Assembly (NCBI RefSeq): GCF_000426745.1
Contig: NZ_AUFY01000007.1
Location: 62,001-126,000 of the forward strand
From: Veillonella montpellierensis DSM 17217
GTDB lineage: Bacteria > Bacillota > Negativicutes > Veillonellales > Veillonellaceae
Direction: 5' to 3'
DNA length: 64,000 nucleotides
A program made the translations under genes and the position numbers. Position 1 is the first letter of the stretch. Each line of letters opens with the position of its first letter. Of the stretch, positions 8,715 through 17,860 are shown piece after piece. Below the pieces are notes generated by a model, which had not been told where the DNA came from, did no database searches, and saw only the letters and a list, made by a program, of their open reading frames with translations.

Positions 8715-9009
8715 TACAGATAATTATATTTTAATATGAGGAATATGTCTAGATTTTGTTATATTGATTATTAATAGGGCATGATCAATGTATATCTTAC
8801 TGAAATATATAGAAAATATTAAAAATTATAAAAGTAAAATAGTATCTAGTAAGTGAAAAGAAAAGTTAAATTAATTTACATATAGATTGAGGTAGACTAT
8901 ATATAAGTCCAATTTTTTGATAGGCTTAAATAAAAACTTGTTGATACGTATTATATTCTTTTATTAATTTAGAGATATAAAAAATTTATTATAGTACAAT
9001 TCTTGTGAC

Positions 9010-9038
9010 TTGCCTTATTCTCAAAATTTTGTTATAGT
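9010..9038 (+). promoter_or_regulatory. Promoter of the fapR-fab operon
   Basis: TTGCCT at 9010-9015 and TATAGT at 9033-9038, spaced by 17 bases. The predicted start of transcription is about 9045, so the FapR-like site at 9053-9067 lies just inside the transcript. Confidence 0.6.
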
Positions 9039-9052
9039 AAGTAGGAAGTATT

Positions 9053-9067
9053 ATTACTAGGTCATAA
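9053..9067. promoter_or_regulatory. Candidate FapR operator
   Basis: ATTACTAGGTCATAA matches 11 of 15 positions of the reverse complement of the Bacillus FapR consensus (TTAGTACCTAGTCTTAATT), including the central CTAGGT. Its position between the -10 box and the fapR start suits autorepression relieved by malonyl-CoA. The match was made by eye. Confidence 0.55.
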
Positions 9068-9078
9068 AAGGTGGTCTC

Positions 9079-9639
9079 ATGAGTCGGTTAAAAAAACAAG
9101 AGCGACAACAGCTGTTAATTGAAAAACTAAATACAGTGCCTTTTGTTACAGATGAAGAGTTAGCAAATACATTTAACGTCAGTGTGCCAACAATTCGTTT
9201 GGACCGATTGGAATTAGGGATTCCCGAATTGCGTGAGCGGATTAAAGCTATGGCTCAGGAACATACCGTCGGTTCAACGTTGGCTAACCATGCAGAAGTG
9301 GTTGGTGATCTTGTAGACTTGATAGAAGGCGAACAAGGATTATCCATATTAAGAACAACAGACAGTATGCTAGATCAATCAGGCTATATTGATCCTCAAT
9401 ACTTGTTTGCTCAGGCTAATTCGTTGGCTAAAGTGGTAATGGGAGTGCCATCTGCTGTAGCAGGCGTAGGTAATATTAAGCAAAAAACGCTTGTGAAAGC
9501 AAATTGTAATTTAGTAGCTAAAGCAGAAGTGGTTCGGCGACGAGGTACTAAATACTTTATATGGGTTACCATTAAAAATCGAGTGAAAGAAGTCTTTAGA
9601 GCTAAATTTATTATGGAGTCCGTAGAAATTAAGGTGTAA
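9079..9639 (+). CDS. fapR: Fatty-acid biosynthesis repressor FapR
   Basis: 186 residues. The N-terminal DeoR-like HTH (about 1-60) reads RQQLLIEKLNTVPFVTDEEL then NVSVPTIRLDRLELGIPELR, characteristic of FapR. A hot-dog fold domain follows (about 75-186) that in Bacillus and Staphylococcus FapR binds malonyl-CoA, releasing DNA. It is the first gene of the fatty-acid operon, four bases before plsX, matching the Bacillus fapR-plsX-fabD-fabG order. An AAAGGTGG site precedes the ATG. A FapR-like operator just upstream suggests it regulates its own operon. Confidence 0.95.
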   Translation: MSRLKKQERQQLLIEKLNTVPFVTDEELANTFNVSVPTIRLDRLELGIPELRERIKAMAQEHTVGSTLANHAEVVGDLVDLIEGEQGLSILRTTDSMLDQSGYIDPQYLFAQANSLAKVVMGVPSAVAGVGNIKQKTLVKANCNLVAKAEVVRRRGTKYFIWVTIKNRVKEVFRAKFIMESVEIKV

Positions 9640-9643
9640 GAAT

Positions 9644-10672
9644 ATGAAAATAGCAGTAGATGCAATGGGTGGAGATTTTGCACCCTTAGAAACCGTACGA
9701 GGTGCTATTGCAGCAGTGAGTGAACAGGATGATATTCATGTGGTCCTCGTGGGGAATGAAAAACAGATTTTCGAAATCTTAGAAGCAGAAGGCGAACGAA
9801 ATAATAGCAGATTGTCAGTACATCATGCTAGCGAAGTTATAGAAATGGACGAGCATCCTGGAGTCGCATTGCGTAAGAAAAAAGATTCTTCAATAGTAGT
9901 GGCTACATCGTTGGTTAAAAATAAAGTGTGTGATGCGGTGGTGGCACCTGGAAGTACTGGAGCTGCTGTAGCAGCAGCACTGTTTGGATTAGGACGCATT
10001 AAAGGCATTGATAGACCTACAATTGCTACACCGATTCCTACGAGGAAGGGCATTACCGTTATGTTAGATTCTGGTGCTAATGCGAATAGCAAACCTAAAC
10101 ATTTAATTCAAGGGGCTATTATGGGTACCGAATATGCTAAATTATTGCTTGGTAAAGATAATCCCACTGTAGGACTATTAAATATAGGAGAAGAATCTAC
10201 TAAAGGCAATGATGTGGTGTTAAGTACCTATCCTGTGTTAGAAAATATGAAGAGTATTAATTTCTATGGCAATGTGGAAGGACGGGACATTCCAAAAGGC
10301 ACTGTTGATGTAGTTGTATGCGATGGCTTTGTGGGAAATGTAGTCCTTAAATTTGCAGAAGGCTTAATTACGCAATGTGTGGAATTGATTAAAGATGCTA
10401 TTATGTCTGGTGGTATTTTTGCTAAATTGGGCGCATTGATGGTTAAGCCGGCTTTAAAAAAACTAGCGAAACGATTAGATTATACAGAAAATGGCGGAGC
10501 TCCTTTGTTAGGCGTTAATGGCGTTTTCCTAATCTCTCATGGTAGTTCGAAAGCGAAAGAAATTAAAACGGCTATAACGATTGGTAATGATTTAGTAAAA
10601 CGTAAAATTATTGAGCATATCGCTGATCGTATCGGTAAAGAAGGAGCAAATGATAATGAGTATGCTGAGTAA
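9644..10672 (+). CDS. plsX: Phosphate acyltransferase PlsX
   Basis: 342 residues, full length for PlsX, which converts acyl-ACP to acyl-phosphate for phospholipid synthesis. Landmarks are MKIAVDAMGGDFAPLETVRG at the N-terminus, a central SGANANSKPKHLIQGAIMG and the C-terminal DYTENGGAPLLGVNGVFLIS. It is a peripheral membrane enzyme that works with PlsY. Its 3' end overlaps the fabH start by 17 bases, so the two are translationally linked. Confidence 0.97.
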   Translation: MKIAVDAMGGDFAPLETVRGAIAAVSEQDDIHVVLVGNEKQIFEILEAEGERNNSRLSVHHASEVIEMDEHPGVALRKKKDSSIVVATSLVKNKVCDAVVAPGSTGAAVAAALFGLGRIKGIDRPTIATPIPTRKGITVMLDSGANANSKPKHLIQGAIMGTEYAKLLLGKDNPTVGLLNIGEESTKGNDVVLSTYPVLENMKSINFYGNVEGRDIPKGTVDVVVCDGFVGNVVLKFAEGLITQCVELIKDAIMSGGIFAKLGALMVKPALKKLAKRLDYTENGGAPLLGVNGVFLISHGSSKAKEIKTAITIGNDLVKRKIIEHIADRIGKEGANDNEYAE

Positions 10673-11651
10673 ATCAATTGGCATTATAGGAACGGGCCAT
10701 TTTGTGCCTGATAATGTAGTGACAAATTTTGATTTAGAAAAAATGGTAGATACGACGGATGAATGGATTCGTACACGTACAGGCATTAAAGAACGACGTA
10801 TTGCTCCTGAAGGAATGAATACATCGGATATGGCTACAGAGGCTGCAAAGCGTGCGTTAGAACGTGCCCATATGACAGCGGACGATTTAGATATGATTAT
10901 TGTAGCTACACTGACGAGTGACATGTCGATTCCTTCTTGTGCTTGTTTAGTACAGGCTAATTTAGGAGCTACAAAAGCGGCTGCCTATGATTTACATGCA
11001 GCATGTTCTGGCTTTGTATATGGATTGATTACAGCTGCTAGTTATATCAATACAGGCGTTTGTAAAAATGTATTGATCATTGGTGCCGAAATTCTATCGC
11101 GTGTAGTGAATTGGAAAGATCGAAGTACATGCGTTCTCTTTGGTGATGGCGCTGGTGCTGCGGTGGTATCTGCTGTTGATGAAGGCTATGGAATTAAAGG
11201 CGTCGATTTTGGTTCTGATGGCGCTGGTGGTATGGCTTTATGCATCCCTTCAAGTGGTACTAAACTGATGCCTAATGATCAACGAATTGAGGAAGGCTTA
11301 ACGTTTATTCATATGGAAGGCCCTGAAGTTTATAAATTTGCCGTTAAAACAATGGGAAAAACAGTGTTGACGTCGTTAGATAAAGCAGGGATGGCATTGG
11401 AAGAACTTGATTATTTTATTCCACATCAAGCGAATAAACGAATTATCGACTCTGCTGCGCACAAACTAAAATTACCAGCAGATAAGGTATTTGTAAATTT
11501 GCCTAAGTATGGAAATACATCTGGCGCATCGGTGGGGATTGCTCTTGACGAAGCGGTACGGAGTGGATTAATAAAAACAGGTGATAATGTGGCATTAGCT
11601 GGCTTTGGTGCTGGATTAACATGGGCTAGTTTAGTTATGAAATGGTGTTAA
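10656..11651 (+). CDS. fabH: 3-oxoacyl-ACP synthase III (FabH)
   Basis: 331 residues from the chosen ATG. The catalytic triad is visible: Cys117 in HAACSGFVYG, His in IPHQANKRI and Asn in YGNTSGASVG. FabH starts fatty-acid chains by condensing acetyl- or branched acyl-CoA with malonyl-ACP. The open frame extends upstream to 10611, but the AAGGAG at 10641-10646 and the family start (KSIGIIGTGHFVP) favour the ATG at 10656 (10650 is also possible). It overlaps the plsX stop. Confidence 0.96.
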   Translation: MSMLSKSIGIIGTGHFVPDNVVTNFDLEKMVDTTDEWIRTRTGIKERRIAPEGMNTSDMATEAAKRALERAHMTADDLDMIIVATLTSDMSIPSCACLVQANLGATKAAAYDLHAACSGFVYGLITAASYINTGVCKNVLIIGAEILSRVVNWKDRSTCVLFGDGAGAAVVSAVDEGYGIKGVDFGSDGAGGMALCIPSSGTKLMPNDQRIEEGLTFIHMEGPEVYKFAVKTMGKTVLTSLDKAGMALEELDYFIPHQANKRIIDSAAHKLKLPADKVFVNLPKYGNTSGASVGIALDEAVRSGLIKTGDNVALAGFGAGLTWASLVMKWC

Positions 11652-11663
11652 GGAGGAACAATA

Positions 11664-12608
11664 ATGATTAAAACTGATATTTGTGATTTATTACAAATAG
11701 AATATCCTATATTGCAAGGCGGTATGGCTTGGATTGGCACAGCGGAATTAGCAGCAGCTGTCTCTGAAGCAGGTGGTCTTGGCATTATCGGTGCCGGTCA
11801 TATGCCTCCTGACGTGTTTCGTAATGAAATCCATAAATTAAAAGAACGTACGAGCAAACCATTTGGTTGTAACATCATGTTGATGTCCCCTTTTGTAAAG
11901 GAAGTTATGCAAGTTGTATTGGATGAACGAGTTCCAGTAGTAACTACTGGTGCAGGCAATCCGAGTACCTATGTACCAGCTTTAAAAGATATTGGTAGTA
12001 AAGTTATACCTGTTGTGGCATCGCCTCTATTAGCAAAGCGTTTGTTGCGTGGTGGTATTGATGCAGTTATTGCAGAAGGTACTGAATCGGGCGGACACGT
12101 AGGAGAAATTACCACTATGTGTTTGTTACCACAAGTATTAGATGCAGTGAATGTACCTGTTATAGCAGCTGGCGGTATTGCTGATGGACGAGGTATGGCA
12201 GCAGCTTTGACAATTGGTGCTCAAGCTGTACAAATGGGAACGCGTTTTGTACTTTCAGAAGAATGTATTGCTCATAGTAACTATAAAGAAGCCGTGTTGA
12301 AAGCAAAAGATCGTTCTACCATTGTTACCGGATTAACAACAGGTCATCCTGTACGTATTTTACAAAATGCCTTAGCACATCAATATCAAAGCTTAGAATT
12401 CAGTGGTGCGCCTAAAGAAGCATTAGAAAATTTGGGAACAGGCACACTTCGCGCAGCGGCTATTGATGGCAATGTTAAAGATGGTTCTGTGATGATTGGT
12501 CAAATTTCTGGCATGTTGCAAGATATTAAACCATGTAAGGCAATTATTCAAGATATTATGAGAGAAACAGAAATGGTTCTTTCTAAGGCACAATCATTAA
12601 TACGATAA
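11664..12608 (+). CDS. fabK: Enoyl-ACP reductase II (FabK)
   Basis: 314 residues, FMN-dependent TIM-barrel enoyl-ACP reductase of the FabK type. It has the family opening CDLLQIEYPILQGGMAWIG, ESGGHVGEIT for FMN phosphate binding, and PVIAAGGIADGRG. It does the last reduction of each elongation cycle. Its place between fabH and fabD is the standard Firmicute position for fabK, and no FabI-type short-chain reductase is seen nearby, so this is probably the main enoyl reductase. FabK enzymes are naturally insensitive to triclosan (family knowledge). An AAGGAGG site is 6-7 bases upstream. Confidence 0.94.
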   Translation: MIKTDICDLLQIEYPILQGGMAWIGTAELAAAVSEAGGLGIIGAGHMPPDVFRNEIHKLKERTSKPFGCNIMLMSPFVKEVMQVVLDERVPVVTTGAGNPSTYVPALKDIGSKVIPVVASPLLAKRLLRGGIDAVIAEGTESGGHVGEITTMCLLPQVLDAVNVPVIAAGGIADGRGMAAALTIGAQAVQMGTRFVLSEECIAHSNYKEAVLKAKDRSTIVTGLTTGHPVRILQNALAHQYQSLEFSGAPKEALENLGTGTLRAAAIDGNVKDGSVMIGQISGMLQDIKPCKAIIQDIMRETEMVLSKAQSLIR

Positions 12609-12629
12609 TCGCTATAAAGGAGTTATATT

Positions 12630-13571
12630 ATGAAAACAGCATTTGTGTTTCCAGGACAGGGATCCCAAAAAGTTGGTATGATGCAGGACTTATATAATGC
12701 GTATCCGATTGTAAAACAACGATTTGAAGAAGCTGATGAAGCATTAGGTTATTCTATTACAAAGCTATGCTTTGAAGGACCGGACACAGAACTTGTGAAG
12801 ACTGCTAATACACAACCAGCTATTTTAACAGCGAGTGTAGCCTGTTATGAAGTGTTAAAAGAGAAAGGCTATACACCTGATATTGTCGGGGGACATAGCT
12901 TGGGCGAATATAGTGCCCTAGTAGCAGCAGGCGTACTAGATTTTAAAGATGCCGTATATTTAGTTCATAAACGTGGTCAATATATGCAGGAAGCGGTACC
13001 ATTAGGAGAAGGTTCCATGGCTGCAATTTTAGCATTGCCTCGGGAAAAAGTTATTGCTATATGTGCTGAAGTTGATGCAACAGTAGGATCGGTACAAGCA
13101 GTTAACTTTAATTGCCCTGGTCAAATTGTTATTGCGGGCGCAACGAAAGCTGTAGAAATAGCAGCAGAAAAAATGAAAGCTGCCGGTGCTAAACGCGCCG
13201 TTATTCTACCAGTCAGTGCACCATTCCATAGTCGATTAATGGAACCAGCAGCACTTCGTTTAGAAGAAGAATTAAATACAATTACAATACATGATGCACA
13301 GATACCTGTTGTGGCTAATGTGACAGCCTCTATTTTGACAAAAGGCGCTGATATTAAGAAGTCTTTGGTAGTGCAAGCTGCACATCCTGTATTGTGGGAA
13401 GATTGTGTAATGCAGATGGTTAACTATGGTGTGGAAGTGTTCGTAGAAGTAGGACCAGGCAAGGTGTTAACTGGTTTCACTAAGAAAATTAATAAAGCTA
13501 TGCAACTATCCAATGTGGAAGATATTGCATCATTAGATAAAACTCTTGAATTTTTAGAAGGGGTTCGATAA
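12630..13571 (+). CDS. fabD: Malonyl-CoA:ACP transacylase FabD
   Basis: 313 residues. The opening FVFPGQGSQKVGM and the nucleophile elbow GGHSLGEYSAL (Ser90) are diagnostic, with the catalytic His in APFHSRLM near residue 200 and the C-terminal EVGPGKVLTGF. It loads malonate onto ACP. It is preceded by AAAGGAG and is one base short of touching fabG. Confidence 0.97.
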   Translation: MKTAFVFPGQGSQKVGMMQDLYNAYPIVKQRFEEADEALGYSITKLCFEGPDTELVKTANTQPAILTASVACYEVLKEKGYTPDIVGGHSLGEYSALVAAGVLDFKDAVYLVHKRGQYMQEAVPLGEGSMAAILALPREKVIAICAEVDATVGSVQAVNFNCPGQIVIAGATKAVEIAAEKMKAAGAKRAVILPVSAPFHSRLMEPAALRLEEELNTITIHDAQIPVVANVTASILTKGADIKKSLVVQAAHPVLWEDCVMQMVNYGVEVFVEVGPGKVLTGFTKKINKAMQLSNVEDIASLDKTLEFLEGVR

Positions 13572-13572
13572 A

Positions 13573-14316
13573 ATGCATTTAGAAGGTAAAGTAGCTCTTG
13601 TTACAGGAGCATCTCGTGGTATAGGTCGTGCCGTAGCCATTGGTATGGCTAGAAATGGAGCCGATGTGATTGTCAACTATAGTGGGAATGTAGAAGCTGC
13701 TCAAGAAACAGTGGATGCGATTACAGCACTAGGACGCAAGGCACTTATGATTAAGGCTAATGTGGCGAATCCTGAAGAAGTAGCAGCTATGGTTGAAATG
13801 GGTCATACAGAGTTTGGCCATATTGATATACTCGTAAACAATGCAGGAATTACTCGTGACGGCTTGCTTATGCGTATGAAAGATGAAGATTTTGACGATG
13901 TTATCGATATTAATTTGAAAGGTGTTTATTTAGTTACTAAAGCAGTTTCTAAGATCATGATGAAACAACGCTCCGGTTCGATTGTCAATATGACATCAGT
14001 AGTTGGCGTCATGGGTAATGCGGGGCAGACTAATTATGCTGCTTCTAAAGCAGGCGTTATTGGATTTACAAAAGCCTGTGCGAAAGAAATGGCGTCACGT
14101 GGTATTCGTGTAAACGCTATTGCACCGGGTTTTATTCATACTGATATGACAGACGTATTATCTGATAAAGTACGTGAAGCTATGATTCATGAAATTCCAT
14201 TAAAACGCATGGCTGAAGCCGATGAAGTGGCTAATGTAGTCATATTCCTTGCCAGTGACTTAGCAGGCTATGTAACTGGACAAGTGATTAATGTTGATGG
14301 TGGCATGGTTATGTAA
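13573..14316 (+). CDS. fabG: 3-oxoacyl-ACP reductase FabG
   Basis: 247 residues, classical short-chain dehydrogenase. The NADPH-binding loop is TGASRGIGRA (11-20), NNAG follows near 89-92, and the catalytic set is Ser142, Tyr155 and Lys159 in NYAASKAG. The C-terminal GQVINVDGGMVM is typical of FabG. It reduces 3-ketoacyl-ACP. The start lies one base after the fabD stop, so translation is coupled. Confidence 0.97.
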   Translation: MHLEGKVALVTGASRGIGRAVAIGMARNGADVIVNYSGNVEAAQETVDAITALGRKALMIKANVANPEEVAAMVEMGHTEFGHIDILVNNAGITRDGLLMRMKDEDFDDVIDINLKGVYLVTKAVSKIMMKQRSGSIVNMTSVVGVMGNAGQTNYAASKAGVIGFTKACAKEMASRGIRVNAIAPGFIHTDMTDVLSDKVREAMIHEIPLKRMAEADEVANVVIFLASDLAGYVTGQVINVDGGMVM

Positions 14317-14362
14317 TTCCATCATATAGATACATTCCTATTTGAAAGGAGGTGAACCACCA

Positions 14363-14593
14363 ATGAACACTTTTGATAAAGTTAAAGCGATCGTTGTGGA
14401 ACAATTAGGCGTTGATGAAGCTGAAGTTACAATAGATTCTACATTTATCGATGATTTAGGCGCTGACTCCTTGGATATCGTTGAATTAATTATGGCATTT
14501 GAAGAAGAATTCAACGTTGAAATCCCTGATGATGTTGCTGAAAAAATTAAAACCGTTAAAGATACAGTAGAATACATTGATTCTGCTAAATAA
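14363..14593 (+). CDS. acpP: Acyl carrier protein
   Basis: 76 residues, acidic. The phosphopantetheine attachment Ser36 sits in [10 protein letters not shown]. An upstream in-frame ATG at 14342 is rejected, because AAGGAGGTGA at 14346-14355 is a near-perfect ribosome site for the ATG at 14363 and the family begins there. High expression is expected from that ribosome site. A short GC hairpin follows the gene and may uncouple its level from the downstream genes. Confidence 0.97.
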   Translation: MNTFDKVKAIVVEQLGVDEAEVTIDSTFIDDLGADSLDIVELIMAFEEEFNVEIPDDVAEKIKTVKDTVEYIDSAK

Positions 14594-14620
14594 GCTTAGT
14601 AGCTTACTCATATACTGGAT

Positions 14621-14638
14621 GGGAGGTTTCGGCCTCCC
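14621..14638 (+). promoter_or_regulatory. Intercistronic hairpin after acpP
   Basis: GGGAGG pairs with CCTCCC around TTTCGG-type loop sequence, but no T run follows. It is better seen as an mRNA-stabilising or processing hairpin between acpP and the downstream genes than as a terminator. Confidence 0.6.
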
Positions 14639-14668
14639 AAAAGGTTTAGTTAACAGGAGGAATTGATA

Positions 14669-15625
14669 GTGAAGCTCCCTGAACTTCGCATTGGTAATTT
14701 AATTGCGAAAGTGCCTATTATTCAAGGCGGTATGGCGATTAGATTATCTACAGCTCGCTTGGCAGCAGCTGTTGCTAATGAAGGCGGTATTGGCCTTATT
14801 GCGGCATCTGGTATGCCGTTTGATGAATTACGATATGAAATACAATTAGCTAGAAAATTATCACCTACGGGGATTATTGGTATAAATGCGATGGTAGCAG
14901 CCACTCAATTTGCAGGGCTCGTTAAAACCGCCATCGAAGAAGGCATTGATTTGGTAGTAGCTGGTGCAGGCTTCTCCAGAGATATGTTTGCAATGGGTAG
15001 AGAATCTGGTACACCAATTGTGCCAATTGTTTCCTCTGCTAAATTGGCAAGAATTTCTGAAGGATTGGGTGCTTCTGCAGTGATTGTAGAGGGCAGCGAA
15101 GCGGGTGGTCATTTAGGTACTGACCGCTCCTCAAGAGATATTGTGCCAGAAGTAGTGGCAGCAGTGAAAAAAATTCCAGTTATTGGTGCTGGTGGCGTAC
15201 TAGAAGGTAAAGACATTGTAGAAATGATGAAATTGGGAGCAAACGGTGTACAAATGGGTAGTCGTTTTGCTGCTAGTGAAGAATGTAATGCATCGGATGA
15301 ATTAAAAAAGATGTATGTACGTGCTACAGAACCAGAAGATATAGTGTTAATTCAGAGTCCTGTGGGATTACCTGGACAAGCCATTAACAATAAATTTGCT
15401 CAATCTGTTTTAGATGGTACAGTACCGCCACCTACAGTGTGCGATAACTGTTTAAAACATTGTTCACATAAATTTTGTATTATTCGTGCTTTATCTCGTG
15501 CACAACAAGGTGATGTTGAAACGGGTCTAGTATTTTCTGGTAATAATATGCGTAAAGTAGAGAAAATATTATCAGTGAAAGATATTTTTGCAAAATTATT
15601 AAAAGAAGTTGCTGAAATTGATTAA
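14669..15625 (+). CDS. FabK/nitronate monooxygenase-like flavoprotein
   Basis: 318 residues from a GTG start that is eight bases after AGGAGG (a TTG at 14663 is too close). It is a TIM-barrel FMN protein with VPIIQGGMAIRLS, VEGSEAGGHLGTD and PVIGAGGVLEGKD. It is a paralogue of the fabK gene 2 kb upstream but clearly diverged. Unlike FabK it has a cysteine cluster near the C-terminus (CDNCLKHCSHKFC) that could bind a metal or a cluster. Database naming is usually nitronate monooxygenase; a role as a second enoyl reductase or in detoxifying nitro or oxidised compounds is equally possible. Its position between acpP and fabF argues for a lipid role. Confidence 0.85.
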   Translation: MKLPELRIGNLIAKVPIIQGGMAIRLSTARLAAAVANEGGIGLIAASGMPFDELRYEIQLARKLSPTGIIGINAMVAATQFAGLVKTAIEEGIDLVVAGAGFSRDMFAMGRESGTPIVPIVSSAKLARISEGLGASAVIVEGSEAGGHLGTDRSSRDIVPEVVAAVKKIPVIGAGGVLEGKDIVEMMKLGANGVQMGSRFAASEECNASDELKKMYVRATEPEDIVLIQSPVGLPGQAINNKFAQSVLDGTVPPPTVCDNCLKHCSHKFCIIRALSRAQQGDVETGLVFSGNNMRKVEKILSVKDIFAKLLKEVAEID

Positions 15626-15661
15626 TATATAGCAATAATTCCTAATTAAGAGGTGGAAGAA

Positions 15662-16906
15662 GTGAAAAAACGCGTTGTAATTACTGGTTTAGGTGCAATT
15701 ACACCTGTAGGTAATGGTAAAGAAGCATTTTATAATGCCCTATTAGCTGGTAAATCTGGCATTGGGCGCATTACTCGATTTGATTCGACAAATTTTGCAA
15801 CACAAATTGCAGGGGAAGTTAAAGATTTTGATGTCACTGACTATGGTATTGATAAAAAAGAAGCTCGTCGAATGGACCGTTGTACAGCATTAGCTGTTGG
15901 CGCTGCGGTTATGGCTGTTGAAGATGCAGGACTTGATTTAGAGAGAGAAGACCGCGATCGTTGTGGTACTGTTGTTGGTACTGGTATTGGCGGTATTAAC
16001 TCCATTCATGAAGTATATAAAACATTATTTGATAAAGGACCAAGTCGTGTTAGTCCATTTGCAGTACCGATGATGATTGCCAACATGGTTTCTGGTCGTG
16101 TATCCATTCGCTTAGGATTAAACGGTCCATGTATTACCGATGTAACTGCTTGTGCATCAGGTACTAACTCGATTGGTGATGCATTCCGTGTCATTGCCTA
16201 TGGTGATGCAGATATTATGATAGCTGGTGGTACAGAAGCAGCTGTGGAAGAAGGCGCTGTAGCTGGCTTTGCTTCTATGAAAGCCATGTCAACACGCAAT
16301 GATGAACCAGAAAAAGCATCTCGTCCATTCTCGGCAGATCGTGATGGATTTGTTATGGGGGAAGGTGCTGGTATCGTAGTTCTTGAAGAATTAGAACATG
16401 CAAAAGCACGAGGCGCTCATATTTATGCGGAAGTGGTTGGCTATGGTAGCAATGCAGATGCGTACCACATTACAGCACCAGCACCAGGCGGAGTGCAAGC
16501 TAAAAAATGTATGGCTATGGCCATCAAAGATGCGGGGATAGCACTTGAAGATGTTAACTATATTAACGCACACGGCACATCTACTGGTTTGAATGATAAG
16601 AATGAAACATTAGCTATTAAAGATTTATTTGGTGACCATGCGTACCATATCGCGGTTAACTCTACTAAATCTATGACTGGTCATTTACTAGGTGCTGCTG
16701 GCGCAATTGAAACTGTAGTAGTTGCTATGGCAATTGAAACAGGCAAAGTACATCCTACTATCAATTTAGAAAATCCAGATCCTGAATTAGACTTAGATTA
16801 TGTAACAGAAGGTGCTCGTGATTTAGAAGTAACCTGTGCTCTTTCAAATTCTTTCGGATTTGGTGGTCATAATGCGACACTTTGTGTACGTCGCTATGAG
16901 GACTAA
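15662..16906 (+). CDS. fabF: 3-oxoacyl-ACP synthase II (FabF)
   Basis: 414 residues from a GTG six bases after AGAGGTGG; the GTG at 15653 overlaps that site and is less likely. The Cys-His-His catalytic set is visible in TDVTACASGTNS, NAHGTSTGLND and KSMTGHLLGAAGA. FabF performs chain elongation by condensing acyl-ACP with malonyl-ACP. The C-terminal NSFGFGGHNATLCVRR is typical. It abuts rnc directly. Confidence 0.96.
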   Translation: MKKRVVITGLGAITPVGNGKEAFYNALLAGKSGIGRITRFDSTNFATQIAGEVKDFDVTDYGIDKKEARRMDRCTALAVGAAVMAVEDAGLDLEREDRDRCGTVVGTGIGGINSIHEVYKTLFDKGPSRVSPFAVPMMIANMVSGRVSIRLGLNGPCITDVTACASGTNSIGDAFRVIAYGDADIMIAGGTEAAVEEGAVAGFASMKAMSTRNDEPEKASRPFSADRDGFVMGEGAGIVVLEELEHAKARGAHIYAEVVGYGSNADAYHITAPAPGGVQAKKCMAMAIKDAGIALEDVNYINAHGTSTGLNDKNETLAIKDLFGDHAYHIAVNSTKSMTGHLLGAAGAIETVVVAMAIETGKVHPTINLENPDPELDLDYVTEGARDLEVTCALSNSFGFGGHNATLCVRRYED

Positions 16907-17650
16907 TTGAAGGCCCGGAGAAACCATAAGGCGATGATAGCTCGAGCTCGTGAAGCTGCTCTTCATGAGCTTGTAGTGCGTTTACATCTTCCTGTTACAG
17001 ATGTTGGTTTATTAGATCGAGCGTTTACTCATACGTCTTATGCGAATGAACATAAGGAACGGTCAGTTCAACATAATGAACGGCTTGAATTCTTAGGAGA
17101 TGCGGTACTTGATTTAATTATTGGAGAATACTTGTTTAAAACATATCCTCAAATGACTGAGGGTGAACTAACAAAAACAAAAGCGGCTATTGTTTGTGAG
17201 TCATCACTAGCGTCTTGTAGTGGTGCTCTAGGCTTTGGCAAGTATTTGTTGTTAGGAAAAGGGGAAGCTACGTCTGGTGGCAGACAACGGGCCTCTATAT
17301 TAGCAGATACCTTTGAATCTGTAGTTGGGGCCTTATATTTACACACATCCTATAAAGTAGCTACCGAGTTTGTTTTGAGTCATTTGCAAGGATATATTAA
17401 ACAAGCCATATTAGGCAATTTAGGAAAAGATTTCAAAACATTATTGCAAGAATTTGTACAACAAGATGGGGAGAAACATATTCAGTATTCCCTAGTTGGA
17501 GAATCAGGACCGGATCATGATAAAGTATTTCTAATGGAAGTGTGCATTGATGGCATTTCTTACGGCAGTGGATCTGGTAAAAATAAAAAAGAAGCTGAGC
17601 AACATGCAGCACAAGAAGCATTAGAGCATATAAAAAACTCAACCATATAG
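16907..17650 (+). CDS. rnc: Ribonuclease III
   Basis: 247 residues. The RNase III signature NERLEFLGDAVLDL is near residues 57-70, the second acidic pair is in LADTFESVVGALYL, and a double-stranded RNA-binding domain lies at about 165-242. It processes rRNA precursors and dsRNA. The start is a TTG directly after the fabF stop, with GAGG at 16898-16901; an ATG at 16934 is an alternative that loses nine residues outside the core. The fabF-rnc-smc-ftsY order is common in Firmicutes. Confidence 0.95.
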   Translation: MKARRNHKAMIARAREAALHELVVRLHLPVTDVGLLDRAFTHTSYANEHKERSVQHNERLEFLGDAVLDLIIGEYLFKTYPQMTEGELTKTKAAIVCESSLASCSGALGFGKYLLLGKGEATSGGRQRASILADTFESVVGALYLHTSYKVATEFVLSHLQGYIKQAILGNLGKDFKTLLQEFVQQDGEKHIQYSLVGESGPDHDKVFLMEVCIDGISYGSGSGKNKKEAEQHAAQEALEHIKNSTI

Positions 17651-17722
17651 TAGTAAATCATACAATTTGCATGTATATTATGGATATTTCATAGAATAAG
17701 TACAATAGTATAGAGAAAATAT

Positions 17723-17757
17723 ATGAGGTGGCATACGTATCATGTTACCTCATTTTT
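17723..17757 (+). terminator. Terminator after rnc
   Basis: ATGAGGTGGCAT pairs with ATGTTACCTCAT (two G-T pairs) around a seven-base loop, followed by a T run. It ends the fatty-acid/rnc operon and separates it from the radical SAM-smc unit. Confidence 0.8.
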
Positions 17758-17860
17758 TATTGTAGGCCTCTATTAGGCTAGATGCTCTATATGGCGTGTA
17801 GCGATATAGGGATCAGTGTATAGATAGGGGATAGATGAATTATGAAAGTAGTAGTCGATA

